From positions 3,658,001 through 3,722,000 of the forward strand of contig JADWQD010000003.1 in the NCBI GenBank assembly GCA_016110215.1: a stretch of DNA of 64,000 bases. Reading direction: 5' to 3'. Position numbers and translations under genes: made by a program. The notes under the pieces are model-generated. The model did no database searches. It was not told where the DNA came from and saw nothing but the letters and a program-made list of their open reading frames with translations. The stretch comes from Capronia americana. Lineage: Eukaryota; Ascomycota; Eurotiomycetes; Chaetothyriales; Herpotrichiellaceae. This document shows positions 40,543 through 51,200 of the stretch, piece after piece (the first letter of the stretch is position 1; each line of letters opens with the position of its first letter).

Positions 40543-43057
40543 ATGGCGAGAACAACCCCTGCGAGGCTCACCACGACTCCGTGGGACATGTTCGGTGAGT
40601 CTCACGAGGATCCGGCCCTAAACAGCCAGACTCTTCAACACTCTGACACGGAGTGCTAACAAGCAAGCAGTGTTTGTGCTCACCTACATTGTCGCTGTCT
40701 TCATGACGATCGTCAACGCTGAGGCATGCAACACCACGACCATCTCGCTCTTTGTCACTGTGACAGACCTCATCCCCTTGGAAAACACTTCAACCGTCAC
40801 AGTCACTCAATTTGGCTCTGCGCTGGATTTGACATCTACCACACTCTCCGCCGATACCACTGGTACCTTGACCATGACAGAAGTCACGACTGTCACTGCC
40901 AGCAGTGAGATCGGCTCGCAGGCTGCCGCAGGTAAGTGCATCTTGATCACCTTGATTGACCTCAATCTAACTCGACCGCAATTGCAGACTCTAGCTCGAC
41001 CAGTACCTTGACAGTCTTCTCAACCACTACCCTGGCCCTCTCTTCTGGTAAGATAGACTAGTCACATCTTGATTCGTGACAAGATCACAACACTTACAAC
41101 CTCAAACAGTCACCAGTACCTTGACCACTCCCGACATCTCTGAGACGCTTCGTCCTAGCGGTACTCGTGGTAAGTCCCCTCTGTTGCGCACCTGCGCATC
41201 TGCAACTTTTGACGCACACTGACTCCTGAAACAGTGTCTGTCCCAGCGACCATCACTCTGACTTTCCCGACCGTGACTCTTGATGCCTCCTGCGCTTCCG
41301 GTCAGGACTGCGGTGCCAATTCAGGAGTTCGAATGCCAGTCAGCAATATGACTTCAACGTACACGATGACCGTCACGGAATCTGTCCACATTGACGCGAC
41401 TCCATCAAACCCTTCACCATCCTGGGGTGCTCCAAATGTCGATGTGTCAAGACCACCTTTTGCCAATACCACAATCGAGACAAGCTCTCCATTCTCGATT
41501 CCACCGCCGTCATCGGCCTCGAGTGTGGCATCCTCGGTCACTGTGAGCCTCACTGCAGAACACATCGGCACTGAAACAATTTGGGCCTGGACCACAGTCA
41601 CTCTTCCCGGCAATGACGCCATCGTCTCTCTTGTCGAGCCAGTCAGCTCAGTCTTGAGTGAAGCCTCCTCACTACTCGGTGACGCTTCGTCAGCGATTGC
41701 GACCGAGACACAGTCCATTACAGTGACAGACATTGCCTCAGTCTTGAGTGAAGCTTCTTCTGCTCTTGGTGACGCCTCCTCAGTGATCGCGACAAAGACT
41801 CAGTCTATCACAGTCACGGACGTCGGCTCGGTCCTTAGTGCTGCAGCTTCACACCTCAGCGTCGCCTCTTCTGAGCTTGCTACCAAGACTTCTGATGCTG
41901 GCGCTGGCACTTTCACCGTGACAGTCTTCACTACCATTTCTAAGACTCTCAGTGCTGCATTCGAACCTACTGGCTTCGCCGTCAATGTGACCTTGCCTGC
42001 TTTGGAGACCCAAGCTACCCAGCCTGTGGTTCTCACCTTGACCTCAGTTGTCGCTCCCAAGTACACCAACTCGACATCAACCACCACGGTCTTCAGCACA
42101 ATCCCAGCCATTGCTCCTGGCAATGAAACCACAACTGTCATTGTGTCTACCATCGTCACCGCAGGTGTATCTGACGTCACTACTGCTCCAGGTCCTGCCA
42201 CGGCAGACAATACTAGCACGACGACCATCACCAGCAAGGTGACCTCGTATGTCTCCAGCAGTGGCACTGTCTCTGAGACCTCATCTGTCTCTACAGCCTT
42301 TCCCCTCTTCAACGGCACCTTGACTGGACCGGCATCGTCCTTGCGCATTCCCCGTATCTTCAGTCTCTTCAGCATGCTACTCAATGCGAAGAAGATACTC
42401 GTCAGCGCCGTCGACGCAGGCATCCCGCTGGTTTCAGACAATCCCACCACGACACATTCGAGCGATGGAATTGTGCCCGTCAAGAGAGCTGATTTGCCGA
42501 CCCTGCCGCTCGTCTCGCCCGTGGTCCCGTTTCCAGATCTGTCGTCGAGCCCGATCAGTTCAGTGCCCGCGCATCCTGCGCTTGTGTCTATCTCCGTGAG
42601 TGTCAGTACCACGACCGAGCTCTGCAATTGCACTGCAATGCACAACCCTACTGCCAGTTCGACGTTTGCGCGTGCCAACACGACAATCACGCTCCCCACC
42701 ACCATACTAGAGACATCGATGATCTTCTCTACGTTGACGACCTCCATGGCCGGCGCTGTGCCACATGTCAACACAACCACCTTCTCTGCAGCGACGTTTC
42801 CAGTGCTGAACACCACGTCAAATTCATCACTCGTTTCGAGCACACACTCGTCACCTGTGTTCGGCTCGCTCGTCAATAGCAGCACCGCCGCCACCACCAC
42901 CACGGCGTCCATACACGTCACGACCACCCACCCGACCACAACAGTCACTCACACCACGACTGCCGCGACGGTCGTGCCGTCCTCTGACGTCGGCCGTGTC
43001 GAGATCACCGTCGGTTTATTGGTCCTCGTCGCTGTGGGCGCTTGGTTCGTGCTGTGA
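40543..43057 (+). CDS. Ser/Thr-rich cell-surface (mucin-like) protein, five exons
   Basis: A predicted O-glycosylated wall or surface protein of 751 aa. Exons are 40543-40594, 40671-40931, 40988-41047, 41110-41169 and 41235-43057; every intron is phase 1. The first junction joins MARTTPARLTTTPWDMF to VFVLTYIVAVFMTIVNAEA, creating a signal sequence or anchor that does not exist in either exon alone. The rest is dominated by Ser/Thr/Val, with many N-x-S/T sites. It contains a tandem 30-residue repeat, a short less repetitive hydrophobic segment (IPRIFSLFSMLLNAKKIL) and a hydrophobic C-terminus (VEITVGLLVLVAVGAWFVL). The last could be a GPI-attachment signal or a membrane helix. No adhesin domain is recognised, so a wall or adhesion role is inferred from composition. 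Confidence 0.8.
41648..41917 (+). repeat. coding tandem repeat, 3 x 90 nt
   Basis: Three 30-residue units begin SVLSEASSLLGDASS, SVLSEASSALGDASS and SVLSAAASHLSVASS. The first two are nearly identical; the third has drifted. The unit carries ATxTQSITVTD at its end. Confidence 0.9.
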
Positions 43058-43511
43058 ATGACTCGGTGCACCGATTCCCATCGACGTCGTTGGCATAGAT
43101 CGATGCTGATACTGCCGTGAAGGGAGTTACTTCAGAGACATTGTCGTCAGAGAGGGAGGGAATGTTTCGCACTGATATGCCTGATGCCATTGTCGGTATC
43201 CACTGTGCGCTGTTTAGGATATGAACAGCAAGCGGATGGGAAAGGTCCGTCCTGAAGTGCAGCGACGAAAATAGTAGAAAACGCCAACGGCGTACTACGT
43301 CTGATAGCACAATGAAAAGAGAGTTCATCAATGTCGCTGCGCCTCTTGTAGTTCGGTCTCGTTGCTGCCAACACCTGTAATCCCTCCGTGTTGCGATGTC
43401 TTTGTACTCACGGTTACTGACACAAAACATCCTTGTTGTTGCTAATTCTACTGTCTTCGTGTGCATGGTGACTAAAATACAGCTGATCCTCTACTACCCG
43501 TACTGGTTACA
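43058..43511. other. intergenic, 0.45 kb
   Basis: Shared 3' flank of two convergent genes. Nothing else is seen. Confidence 0.6.
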
Positions 43512-46500
43512 CTAGACTTGGAGTGGTTGCATGCTTTCAACCTTGCGGATCAATCCTTCTTTTGCCGCTTCATTCTCCTTTCCAAGCTGCGATTCGAAAT
43601 TTACGGTGCTGTCCCTTAGCTCTGCACTCGACATGGCTCCGGGAGCCACGTTTCCATAGCGAGCCGGTCCAGGGCCGTCATCTAGACTGGTCCTCCGCAA
43701 GTGCGGGTCACTCTTCAGTGCAGACAGACTTCCAACACAGTCACGGTATGCCTGAGTCCAAGGTGCTGTATCCAATGGTTGCTGCAAACGATCCTGCACA
43801 CACCCTGCTGGTTCTCCTCGATGCTGATCTCCCGCCTCCACTGCTCCGTCTAGGTCAGATCGCCAGCCAGGGATTCCGGGAACCACTTCAAGCTCGGGAT
43901 ACTCAACACTCGCACCCACGCCGATGCTGCTCCGATGTCCGTAATTGTGCGTGTAGGCTTGAAATTCCATGCTGCTAGTCCGGTACAGCTTCTTCCACCG
44001 CGCTGCGAGCCCTTTCCCGCTCTTATATGGCCGTCCTCCCGGAGTTCTCGGTGTCCGCATTGCGCGCATTGTGCGCAGTGAGCTAGCGCTTCTCGTATCG
44101 CCCCTGGCAATACGACCTTTGCTGAAGGACAACATTTTCCAGGACCCAGGTGTCTGCACATCGAATGTGGGATTCGGCCTGGTGTGCCGCGCCGAACAGG
44201 ACGGATTGTTCTCATCTTGGCATTCAAGACCAAAGTCTCGGACAGCAATTCCATCTTTGGTCCCTGCCGAGCCACATCTGTCTTCTCTTGTATGGCTCGG
44301 AAAGCGGCCCCAAAGGCCAAGGAGATCCTTTAGTGGAGTGCTGGCTCCAGACGCGCGCTCGGCTTCACTACAGTTCCCGACCACACTGAATCGCCTTCCA
44401 ATGTCCAACAAACTCTTCTTTCGCGAAGCCTTAGATGGCCCCACCGTGTTGAATACCCCCTTACGAGGGTCCATGATGGCAATGCTTCGCCTAGGGTTGA
44501 TAGATGGCAGAGGATCAGGCTTCCTCATACAGACCTCGAGAAGACCCTTCTCCATAGGGCGGGACGAGTCTTTCTGAACTCCAATTTCGAGCGGATCAAT
44601 ATCCGCTTCCGAGCAGTGGTGATCATGAGGTAGCTGTACCGTACTGATACTCGACCTTGTACTTCTCCGTCGACCATCTCGATCAAACCTCGGTGCTGTG
44701 AGGAAACCACCCAAAGAATCATTCTCGGACTCTTCTAGCGCCCTTTTGAAAGTTCTCTGCCACACATTAGTGGCAGACTCCAGGAGCCTAGGTTTCCCAT
44801 TCAGAAAAAATTCCGCTGGCACCTGGTTCTCTGACTTGGACCGCTGTCCAGGAACAAAAAGTCCCGATTCAAGCGTGGATTGCGCTGCATCAGACCAGAA
44901 CGAGGTCAATTCAGGCCGGGGATCTGTGCTATAGCTTCGATTAAATGGGCCGATCTCGCTCATCCTTTCATTGCGTGCATCGCGGATAGCTTGTGCGCTG
45001 ATTTCCGTCGTTCTGTCTCCCGCATCTCTGACCGCTTGCGCGCCGTTTTCTGTCGCCTTATCCTTCCTCGCATCTTGCAGCGGATCAGCATCAATCACAC
45101 TCATTTTTTCATTCGCTTCGGTCGAGTGCTGGGCATGACGAGTAGGAAGGCCAAGCCACGGGCGAGACTGGTGAGTAGGTCCGTCAGGCATACTGACACT
45201 TCTGTTCCTCTTGGCAGACCCTTGCAGCGGGCTTCCTGGTTCGGCACCGCGTTTGTGCTGTGATGGCTTTCTGCTAAACCAGGCACTCTCTTCCGCTACC
45301 GAGAGACTACCGACGCTGGACCCAATAGGTAGACTGATAGATTCCGATCTGCCTCCAATTGCGATGCTGTTCGGGTTTCTCTTGATCGCCCGAGGCTTCT
45401 GGAGCCCGTTACTTTCGACTTCACCGTCACTCCAATAGAACGATGAACCATCATCAGTGCTCCTCAGCGGTCCCGGCATTCTTTTTGTAGTTGAGCTCTC
45501 TGGCGAAGAGCCATTCTTCCAGGACGAGGATGGCCTTGAACAAGATTTGTCACCTTCGAAGAGCCGTCGAGTTTGAGGATCAGACGGTCTCCTGTTGTGC
45601 TCAGCTGTAATGCGGCCCACTATATTTCCCGACGTCGATGTCCGACTGAACGAAGGCCGTCCCTCGGTAGAGTTTTGTCTTCGTACTTCGGTCGTTGTGT
45701 AGCTAGTGTTTGGCCTGGATTGAGTAGCGACAAAGGAAGGGCTTGCGAGGCGTTGCGAGATCCGCATACTATACAGGTGAACAGAGCTCCGTTCTGATTC
45801 GGTCAAAGAGGTAAGATCTCTGTAGGAAGAATTCTCTCTTGCAGGCATCGGAGGCCTGATACTCGCAAGGTCGTTCACCACCTCGGACCTCGAGGCAATC
45901 ATGACATCAGCCGCACGGTCATGGGATGGGCATCCTGCCATATCCGCAGAGAGGCGCTCGCCGTTCCTCGAGATGAATTCGAGCAAGTTTGGATCCAGAC
46001 TGGACACCAAGCTGGCACGTGGGTTTGTCCCATTGGTGATTAGGGACCCTCGGTTGGCGACTGCAACTGTGTTTCCTTGATTCTTGAGCATTTCGGTGAA
46101 GTGTGTATCATGCTGAGCAGCAAGAGAAAGTTCGCTTGGCGGAGCAGCAATAGTAAATGGATCTGACTCTTTCGTCCCCACCGCAGGGGATGCAGGTGCT
46201 GTTTTGGACGTGGATCGATGTAGCAACTCGATGGCGTCTTCTGATGCTCTGGTATTCAGCTGCGGCAAATCATAAATCGGCGAATCCTGTTTTACCTCCA
46301 GCAAGGCCTTCGTGAACGACGTCTGTGACCCATGTGAGGACAAGCCTCTGAGATCCGGCTGAGGCCGAAGTTCATCGGTACCTGATCCTTTGGCTTCTGC
46401 TGACGGAGAAGCTCCATCGGTGGCCATGTGGCGCAGAGCAGCGGTTGGGGACAGGAAGGACTGTGCCCTTGTCGGGCTCAACTTCATAGTGCCTTCTCTC

Positions 46501-47081
46501 GACTTTAGCATGGCTGTGCGTATACTCTTTGCATCACTGTCATAGCCGCCTTCGCTTGCGGTGCGCGACTGGAGGAGATCGAGAAGACCGGTAGAGCGCT
46601 GGCTCAAGCTAACCTCCGGGACACTTAACCCCAGCTGTGGATTGTTTTGTTGGACCGAGTTGTGACCGTTGTCATCGGATGCTATGTGAGACCTCGAGCC
46701 GCTCTTGCTCAAGCCTGACTCTGAGAGCTTCTGCTTGATATGATTCCCCAACTGCTCCAATCTGCTGGGCTGTTTCCGGGGTTGCTCCGGCAAGCCAAAT
46801 TTGAACTCGGCATCAAATGAGGGCTCTCTTTGAACATGGGAGCCAGATGGGATCGATGCAGTTCGGTAGCCACGAATCGAGGATGACGATCTGAATAGTT
46901 CGTGTAGGGCATCTGTATCTGCCTGGTTTGAGCGACACTGACCAGCAGCGTGAGGGATTTGAGAAGCAGGAAGGTGCAGAGCCGAGGGTAGGGTTTGAAG
47001 GTCAGACGTAGTATTCTCTTCGCGTGGCGGGACACCGAAGCAGCACAAGAACGGGGACAGAATGCGCTTTAGGAAAGGCAT
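43512..47081 (-). CDS. large disordered Ser-rich protein, 1189 aa
   Basis: A long intronless gene. The start at 47081 (MPFLKRILSP) is the first strong ATG. The N-terminus MPFLKRILSPFLCCFGVPP combines basic and hydrophobic residues with a Cys pair, a plausible palmitoylated membrane anchor. Most of the protein is Ser/Arg/Pro-rich and disordered, with many possible phosphosites (RRPSDPQ, RSVSMPDG, KRMPGPLRSTD). A short 15-residue repeat occurs around 44950-45090. The C-terminal third has more ordered stretches (SLLDIGRRFSVVG, LKDLLGLWGRFPSH, LAARWKKLYRTSSMEFQAYT). No catalytic domain is recognised. A scaffold at a membrane or the cell cortex is a guess from composition. Confidence 0.8.
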   Translation of the reverse strand: MPFLKRILSPFLCCFGVPPREENTTSDLQTLPSALHLPASQIPHAAGQCRSNQADTDALHELFRSSSSIRGYRTASIPSGSHVQREPSFDAEFKFGLPEQPRKQPSRLEQLGNHIKQKLSESGLSKSGSRSHIASDDNGHNSVQQNNPQLGLSVPEVSLSQRSTGLLDLLQSRTASEGGYDSDAKSIRTAMLKSREGTMKLSPTRAQSFLSPTAALRHMATDGASPSAEAKGSGTDELRPQPDLRGLSSHGSQTSFTKALLEVKQDSPIYDLPQLNTRASEDAIELLHRSTSKTAPASPAVGTKESDPFTIAAPPSELSLAAQHDTHFTEMLKNQGNTVAVANRGSLITNGTNPRASLVSSLDPNLLEFISRNGERLSADMAGCPSHDRAADVMIASRSEVVNDLASIRPPMPARENSSYRDLTSLTESERSSVHLYSMRISQRLASPSFVATQSRPNTSYTTTEVRRQNSTEGRPSFSRTSTSGNIVGRITAEHNRRPSDPQTRRLFEGDKSCSRPSSSWKNGSSPESSTTKRMPGPLRSTDDGSSFYWSDGEVESNGLQKPRAIKRNPNSIAIGGRSESISLPIGSSVGSLSVAEESAWFSRKPSQHKRGAEPGSPLQGSAKRNRSVSMPDGPTHQSRPWLGLPTRHAQHSTEANEKMSVIDADPLQDARKDKATENGAQAVRDAGDRTTEISAQAIRDARNERMSEIGPFNRSYSTDPRPELTSFWSDAAQSTLESGLFVPGQRSKSENQVPAEFFLNGKPRLLESATNVWQRTFKRALEESENDSLGGFLTAPRFDRDGRRRSTRSSISTVQLPHDHHCSEADIDPLEIGVQKDSSRPMEKGLLEVCMRKPDPLPSINPRRSIAIMDPRKGVFNTVGPSKASRKKSLLDIGRRFSVVGNCSEAERASGASTPLKDLLGLWGRFPSHTREDRCGSAGTKDGIAVRDFGLECQDENNPSCSARHTRPNPTFDVQTPGSWKMLSFSKGRIARGDTRSASSLRTMRAMRTPRTPGGRPYKSGKGLAARWKKLYRTSSMEFQAYTHNYGHRSSIGVGASVEYPELEVVPGIPGWRSDLDGAVEAGDQHRGEPAGCVQDRLQQPLDTAPWTQAYRDCVGSLSALKSDPHLRRTSLDDGPGPARYGNVAPGAMSSAELRDSTVNFESQLGKENEAAKEGLIRKVESMQPLQV

Positions 47082-47940
47082 GTTGATAGGAAGTGAAAGC
47101 AGGTCACGCCGACAATACGAAAAGCGAAAAAAATGTAGACTTCGTAAGCTCTGCTGGATGGAACAGCTCGAAAGGCATTTGCATTGCAAGATGAAACGAA
47201 CTCGAGCTGATACTGAAGAGCGCAAATGATTGAGGCAAATCAGGCAATAACCAAAGCGATCGGTTGACACCGAGAGCGAGGAAAGAATGATGGTGGTGAT
47301 GAGGAAGGAGCGGTGGCAGGATCGAATTCACTCGTCCAACCATTGTGAATATTCAGAAAGCATGGAGCATGAGACTGGGTTTGACTGTAGAATTTACAGA
47401 GAATATATTCATCAGTCACAAAACGATAGCCGTCGAAAAGAATGATGGGGAGCGAATTGTCGGATAACAAACATCAGTCAAATACCAGCAATGGTCTTCG
47501 GGGGGTGTCTGGGGGAGAGGACACAGTCACATGCTGCGATCGCATTCGGGACCAGCGCGGCAAGAGAGCGTTAGATCAGAGGAGTGTGGGATTTCGATCG
47601 ATGAGTTGGCGATGAGGTTGCTCTGAGGTTGCTTTCAGATTGACTGCGCGCAATTGCTACAATTGGTCAACGCGCCACAGTATTGGATTCTGTACAGTGG
47701 AGCACAGAGTATAGCAGTAGCAGTTTTACTTGTGCTCTGACGATCTTGACGACAACAACCTTCATTTCCTCGAATTCTCGACGGACTCCAGACGCTCCCC
47801 TTCGTGAATTGCGACCTTTTGATGCCGCTGCCGCATAAGGCCCAGTAGAGCAATCGTCACCAGCGTCAAGCCGTCTGTACCAGCTATAGGATCGCAGCCG
47901 AAGGGTTCCCATCTTGCACTTGAAACAGTCTACACCAGCC
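47082..47940. other. divergent promoter region, 0.86 kb
   Basis: Lies between the 1189-aa gene (minus) and the RUS gene (plus). No specific element is identified. Confidence 0.55.
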
Positions 47941-49407
47941 ATGGAGATCCAGGAATTGGACTCCGAAGGTCAACCAACAGCGACATTCGAGTATGACCCA
48001 GTCACCATGGCCTTTCATCAGCGTCGTTCGCAGCGCTCAGCGTCGGCAAGTGCTTCGTTGTTGATGAGATTGATGGACGTTTTCTTGCCCGCTGGGTACC
48101 CCTTGAGTGTTACCGCGGACTACACCTCCTACCAGATCTACGATACCTTACAGGCTTTCGCTTCCACTATTGCGGGACTGCTAGCTTCGAGGGCAGTGTT
48201 CGTCGGAATGGGCGTGGGGTCGGAGGACGCTTCACTTGTAACCACCATGCTGCTATACATTGCGCAAGAGACCATCGGCCGGCTAGCTACCATCTTGTTC
48301 GCCCACCACTTCTCTCAAAGAATTGAAGCCGAAGTCAAGTTTTACCGATTCTTCGCAGATATCGTCAACGACCTTGCTTTCGTCCTGGACTGCTTGAGCC
48401 CAGGGCTACCAGTGTTAGGGCGGGTTTGTACGCTTTGTGTCAGCAACGCGTGCCGAGCTGTGTGTGGGGTCTCGGGTGGGAGCTCTAAGGCCATCCTCTC
48501 AGCCCATTTTGCAAAATCAGGTAATATCGGCGAACTGAATGCCAAAGATGGCAGCCAGGAGACTGTTGTCAGCTTGATCGGCATGTGGATAGGAGGGCTT
48601 GTCGTCAGCAAAGTCCACGGCACGTGGGACACCTGGTGCTGTCTACTCCCACTGCTCGCGCTGCATCTGTGGGCAAATTGGATGGCGGTGAGGAGCGTAC
48701 GACTGACTTCGCTCAACACCGAGAGAGCCAGCATCCTGTTTCGCGCGCTTCTCGAGGGTCACGTCAAGGATCCGAACGCGATAGGTAAAGAGGAATCGGT
48801 CTTGGGCCTGGCTAAGATCTTGCCTGTCCGATTAAGTGCTTTCCAAGTCGGCGTTAGCGTGTCCGACTTCTTGCGTGACTTACCTGGTGACGCCAGTGAC
48901 CACCACGGAAAGCATAGGCATTTTAATCAGCTGCGGCAGATGTTCCAAGATGAAGACTATTTGCTCTGGCAGGACACTCGAGCCACCCGAGGCACTGTGT
49001 TGTTGAAAGAATCTGCAACGGGCGAGACGCAAGCAAAGGCCTTATGCCACTTCCTTCGGATTTCCATGCCGATACAAAAGGTTCCAGAGTCTGCGGAACC
49101 ATTGCATTATCACGATCAGGGCAAAACCGATCAGGGGGTTTTGAGGGACAGTAACCCGGAGCCAAGATTCACCAGTCGTGACGAGGACGACGATGCCGCC
49201 GGCCAGATGGTAGGCGAGGCTGGTGGAGTCCAACAAGGTTTTCAACTGATCTCTGAGAGCCTCCGACAAAACAGGCTGCAATGGCAGAACCTGCGAGATC
49301 AAGCCGAGGGCGCCGGGTGGGATCTCGGCCTAACAAATCTTGTCGGGGGCCGATACCATCGAATTCGAATCAGTGACACGCCGTTTGAGGACAAGAAAGA
49401 CCAATAA
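47941..49407 (+). CDS. RUS (root UVB sensitive, DUF647) family membrane protein
   Basis: A 488-aa fungal member of the RUS/DUF647 family; in plants relatives act in UVB sensing and vitamin B6-linked development, while the fungal role is unknown. The ATG at 47941 (MEIQELDSEG) is used. The DUF647 core is clear: VFLPAGYPLSVTADYTSYQ, then YDTLQAFASTIAGLLASRAV, LYIAQETIGRLATILFAH, VNDLAFVLDCLSPGLP and CRAVCGVSGGSSKAILSAHF. It continues with NIGELNAKDGSQETVVSLIG and LHLWANWMAVRSV, and is rich in membrane segments. The C-terminal third is more variable and soluble. No intron is needed. Confidence 0.93.
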   Translation: MEIQELDSEGQPTATFEYDPVTMAFHQRRSQRSASASASLLMRLMDVFLPAGYPLSVTADYTSYQIYDTLQAFASTIAGLLASRAVFVGMGVGSEDASLVTTMLLYIAQETIGRLATILFAHHFSQRIEAEVKFYRFFADIVNDLAFVLDCLSPGLPVLGRVCTLCVSNACRAVCGVSGGSSKAILSAHFAKSGNIGELNAKDGSQETVVSLIGMWIGGLVVSKVHGTWDTWCCLLPLLALHLWANWMAVRSVRLTSLNTERASILFRALLEGHVKDPNAIGKEESVLGLAKILPVRLSAFQVGVSVSDFLRDLPGDASDHHGKHRHFNQLRQMFQDEDYLLWQDTRATRGTVLLKESATGETQAKALCHFLRISMPIQKVPESAEPLHYHDQGKTDQGVLRDSNPEPRFTSRDEDDDAAGQMVGEAGGVQQGFQLISESLRQNRLQWQNLRDQAEGAGWDLGLTNLVGGRYHRIRISDTPFEDKKDQ

Positions 49408-51200
49408 CATGGATCCCGCCATGAAAATTCTCACGCGATTGAACTACGACCGCCGACATGTTCTCACGACACGTCGCAAAGGGGCGGTGGGTCAAATAGG
49501 CGGTACCGCAACGGCTGCAGCGGAGTAAGGTAACAGGACGAAGGCAAGTTCGGAGGTTGCTCGATGGATCAATTTGCTGGCAGAGAATCATTTGCTGCCC
49601 AGAAAGAATTTTTCTGTAAACAGCGCTGCTGGCGGCACCTCATCCCGGAGCTACACCGACGAAGATGCCCACGTGCTTAAACGCCCCGTCGGAGTCGCTC
49701 CGAATGTGGAACAGGAGGCGAAGTGGATAGACTACCAGCCTGGGTAATATTCCAGAAGACCGAAAGAATGTAGTCAAGGGGGTGTCCACTCGAAACCTTT
49801 CTAACGCGAACAAGTTCTAAGAGTAAAGGTCGAAAGGAGATAAGTAGCCTTGCTATTTGCAGCGGCAATCGGCTGTGGGTTGAATCGGAAAATCTCGAAA
49901 GCGTCATGAGTGTACTAATCTTATTGCTCTCAGTATGGTATGTGGACTCTCTGTTGAGCTGACGAGTCGGGACGCGACACAGCACCCGAAGTCCTTGGCG
50001 GTCTCAGGCCGTTGAACACCCGATGGCGCGATAGCTGCTGCTGGGCATGGAGCACGCAGAGAAAAATCTCAGTGCGACTCTCGCAGGACGGTCTGATCAG
50101 ATGGCGGACGGGAAAGCGAGAAGCCATCTGCTCTTTGACACGCGCGCTTTGCTCGGTCGGAACACCAGTGACTTGGTGCTCGATGACCCCTGTCTAAAGG
50201 AGAAAATACCATGTGCCAGCGTCTGTGAACAGGTGATGTGGCCACTTGCCAAGGACAAACAGGGTGTACCATCATCATGCGCGTGGCATGAGTCGAGAAG
50301 AACCAATGGCATCAGAAATGATATTGACTGTCTCGCGTACCTTCACCGCTATCGAGCCTTCGTATGAATCACACGGGCGGAGGGAAAAATGAGGGGCAAT
50401 GGCAAGAAGCCTTGGGGTAAGCACAACCGAGAAGTCAAGACAAGCGATGTCAGATGAGAGAATTCCGGAATACATGAGTGTTCATAGCGTTGTACCTTCG
50501 TAGCTCTCGGCGTGCGGGAGCTACCAAAGCCCGGACTTTAGGTACCGTGGAGAAACATAGAACCGGAAACGAAGAGCGCCCAAGAGAGGGCACAGGGGAG
50601 CGAACACCAATCTTGCCGCATCTTTGCAGTGGCCAATTAACCAGTTCCTGCGATCCAAATGCGGAATGTGCGCGGCCACGCGGGTCAGTTTGGCTGTTGT
50701 TGAAGGTCTTACAAACATGCTGCACAGTGACGAAATGAACCGAGCCAGAAACGGTGCGCGCATCGGTGGCGGGTGACTGTTCGGTGGCGGACTTCTAGAA
50801 AACGCGTAGAAGATGGGCGCAGTTTTCGAGAACGAGGAGTGGAAAGACGAGAGAAGGGCAATGGAAGCCTGAGCGATTTGCTAGAAGCCGCCTAGAAACC
50901 CATCGTGCGGCGATCGAACCGTTCACGTAACAGCCGAAGGACATGAGCGCCCTGTCATTTGGACCACCTTGCAACCGCAGCAATCTCGTCCCCCAGGAAC
51001 ACCTCTCCAGCCTTACGGGACGGCATCAAGAGGTGTGCCATTTCCATCTAATATGGTGCACGGCATCCTTCGCTTGACCTTGTTTCCCTTATATGGTGTG
51101 CACACCCCTCTTTTTTGGCATGATCATTCCCATCGTAATGCACATTCAGGGACCAATCCGAGCGTGGTTACCGGTCCCTCTTCAGCTGCAGGCATGTTTT
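49408..51200. other. intergenic, 1.8 kb
   Basis: 3' flank of the RUS gene and upstream sequence of the RGS gene. The overlapping short ORFs are unconvincing. Confidence 0.5.

Noticed and set aside
41800..42948. 382-codon minus-strand ORF
   Set aside because: Antisense to the Ser/Thr-rich gene; its Val/Thr-rich composition mirrors the sense codons.
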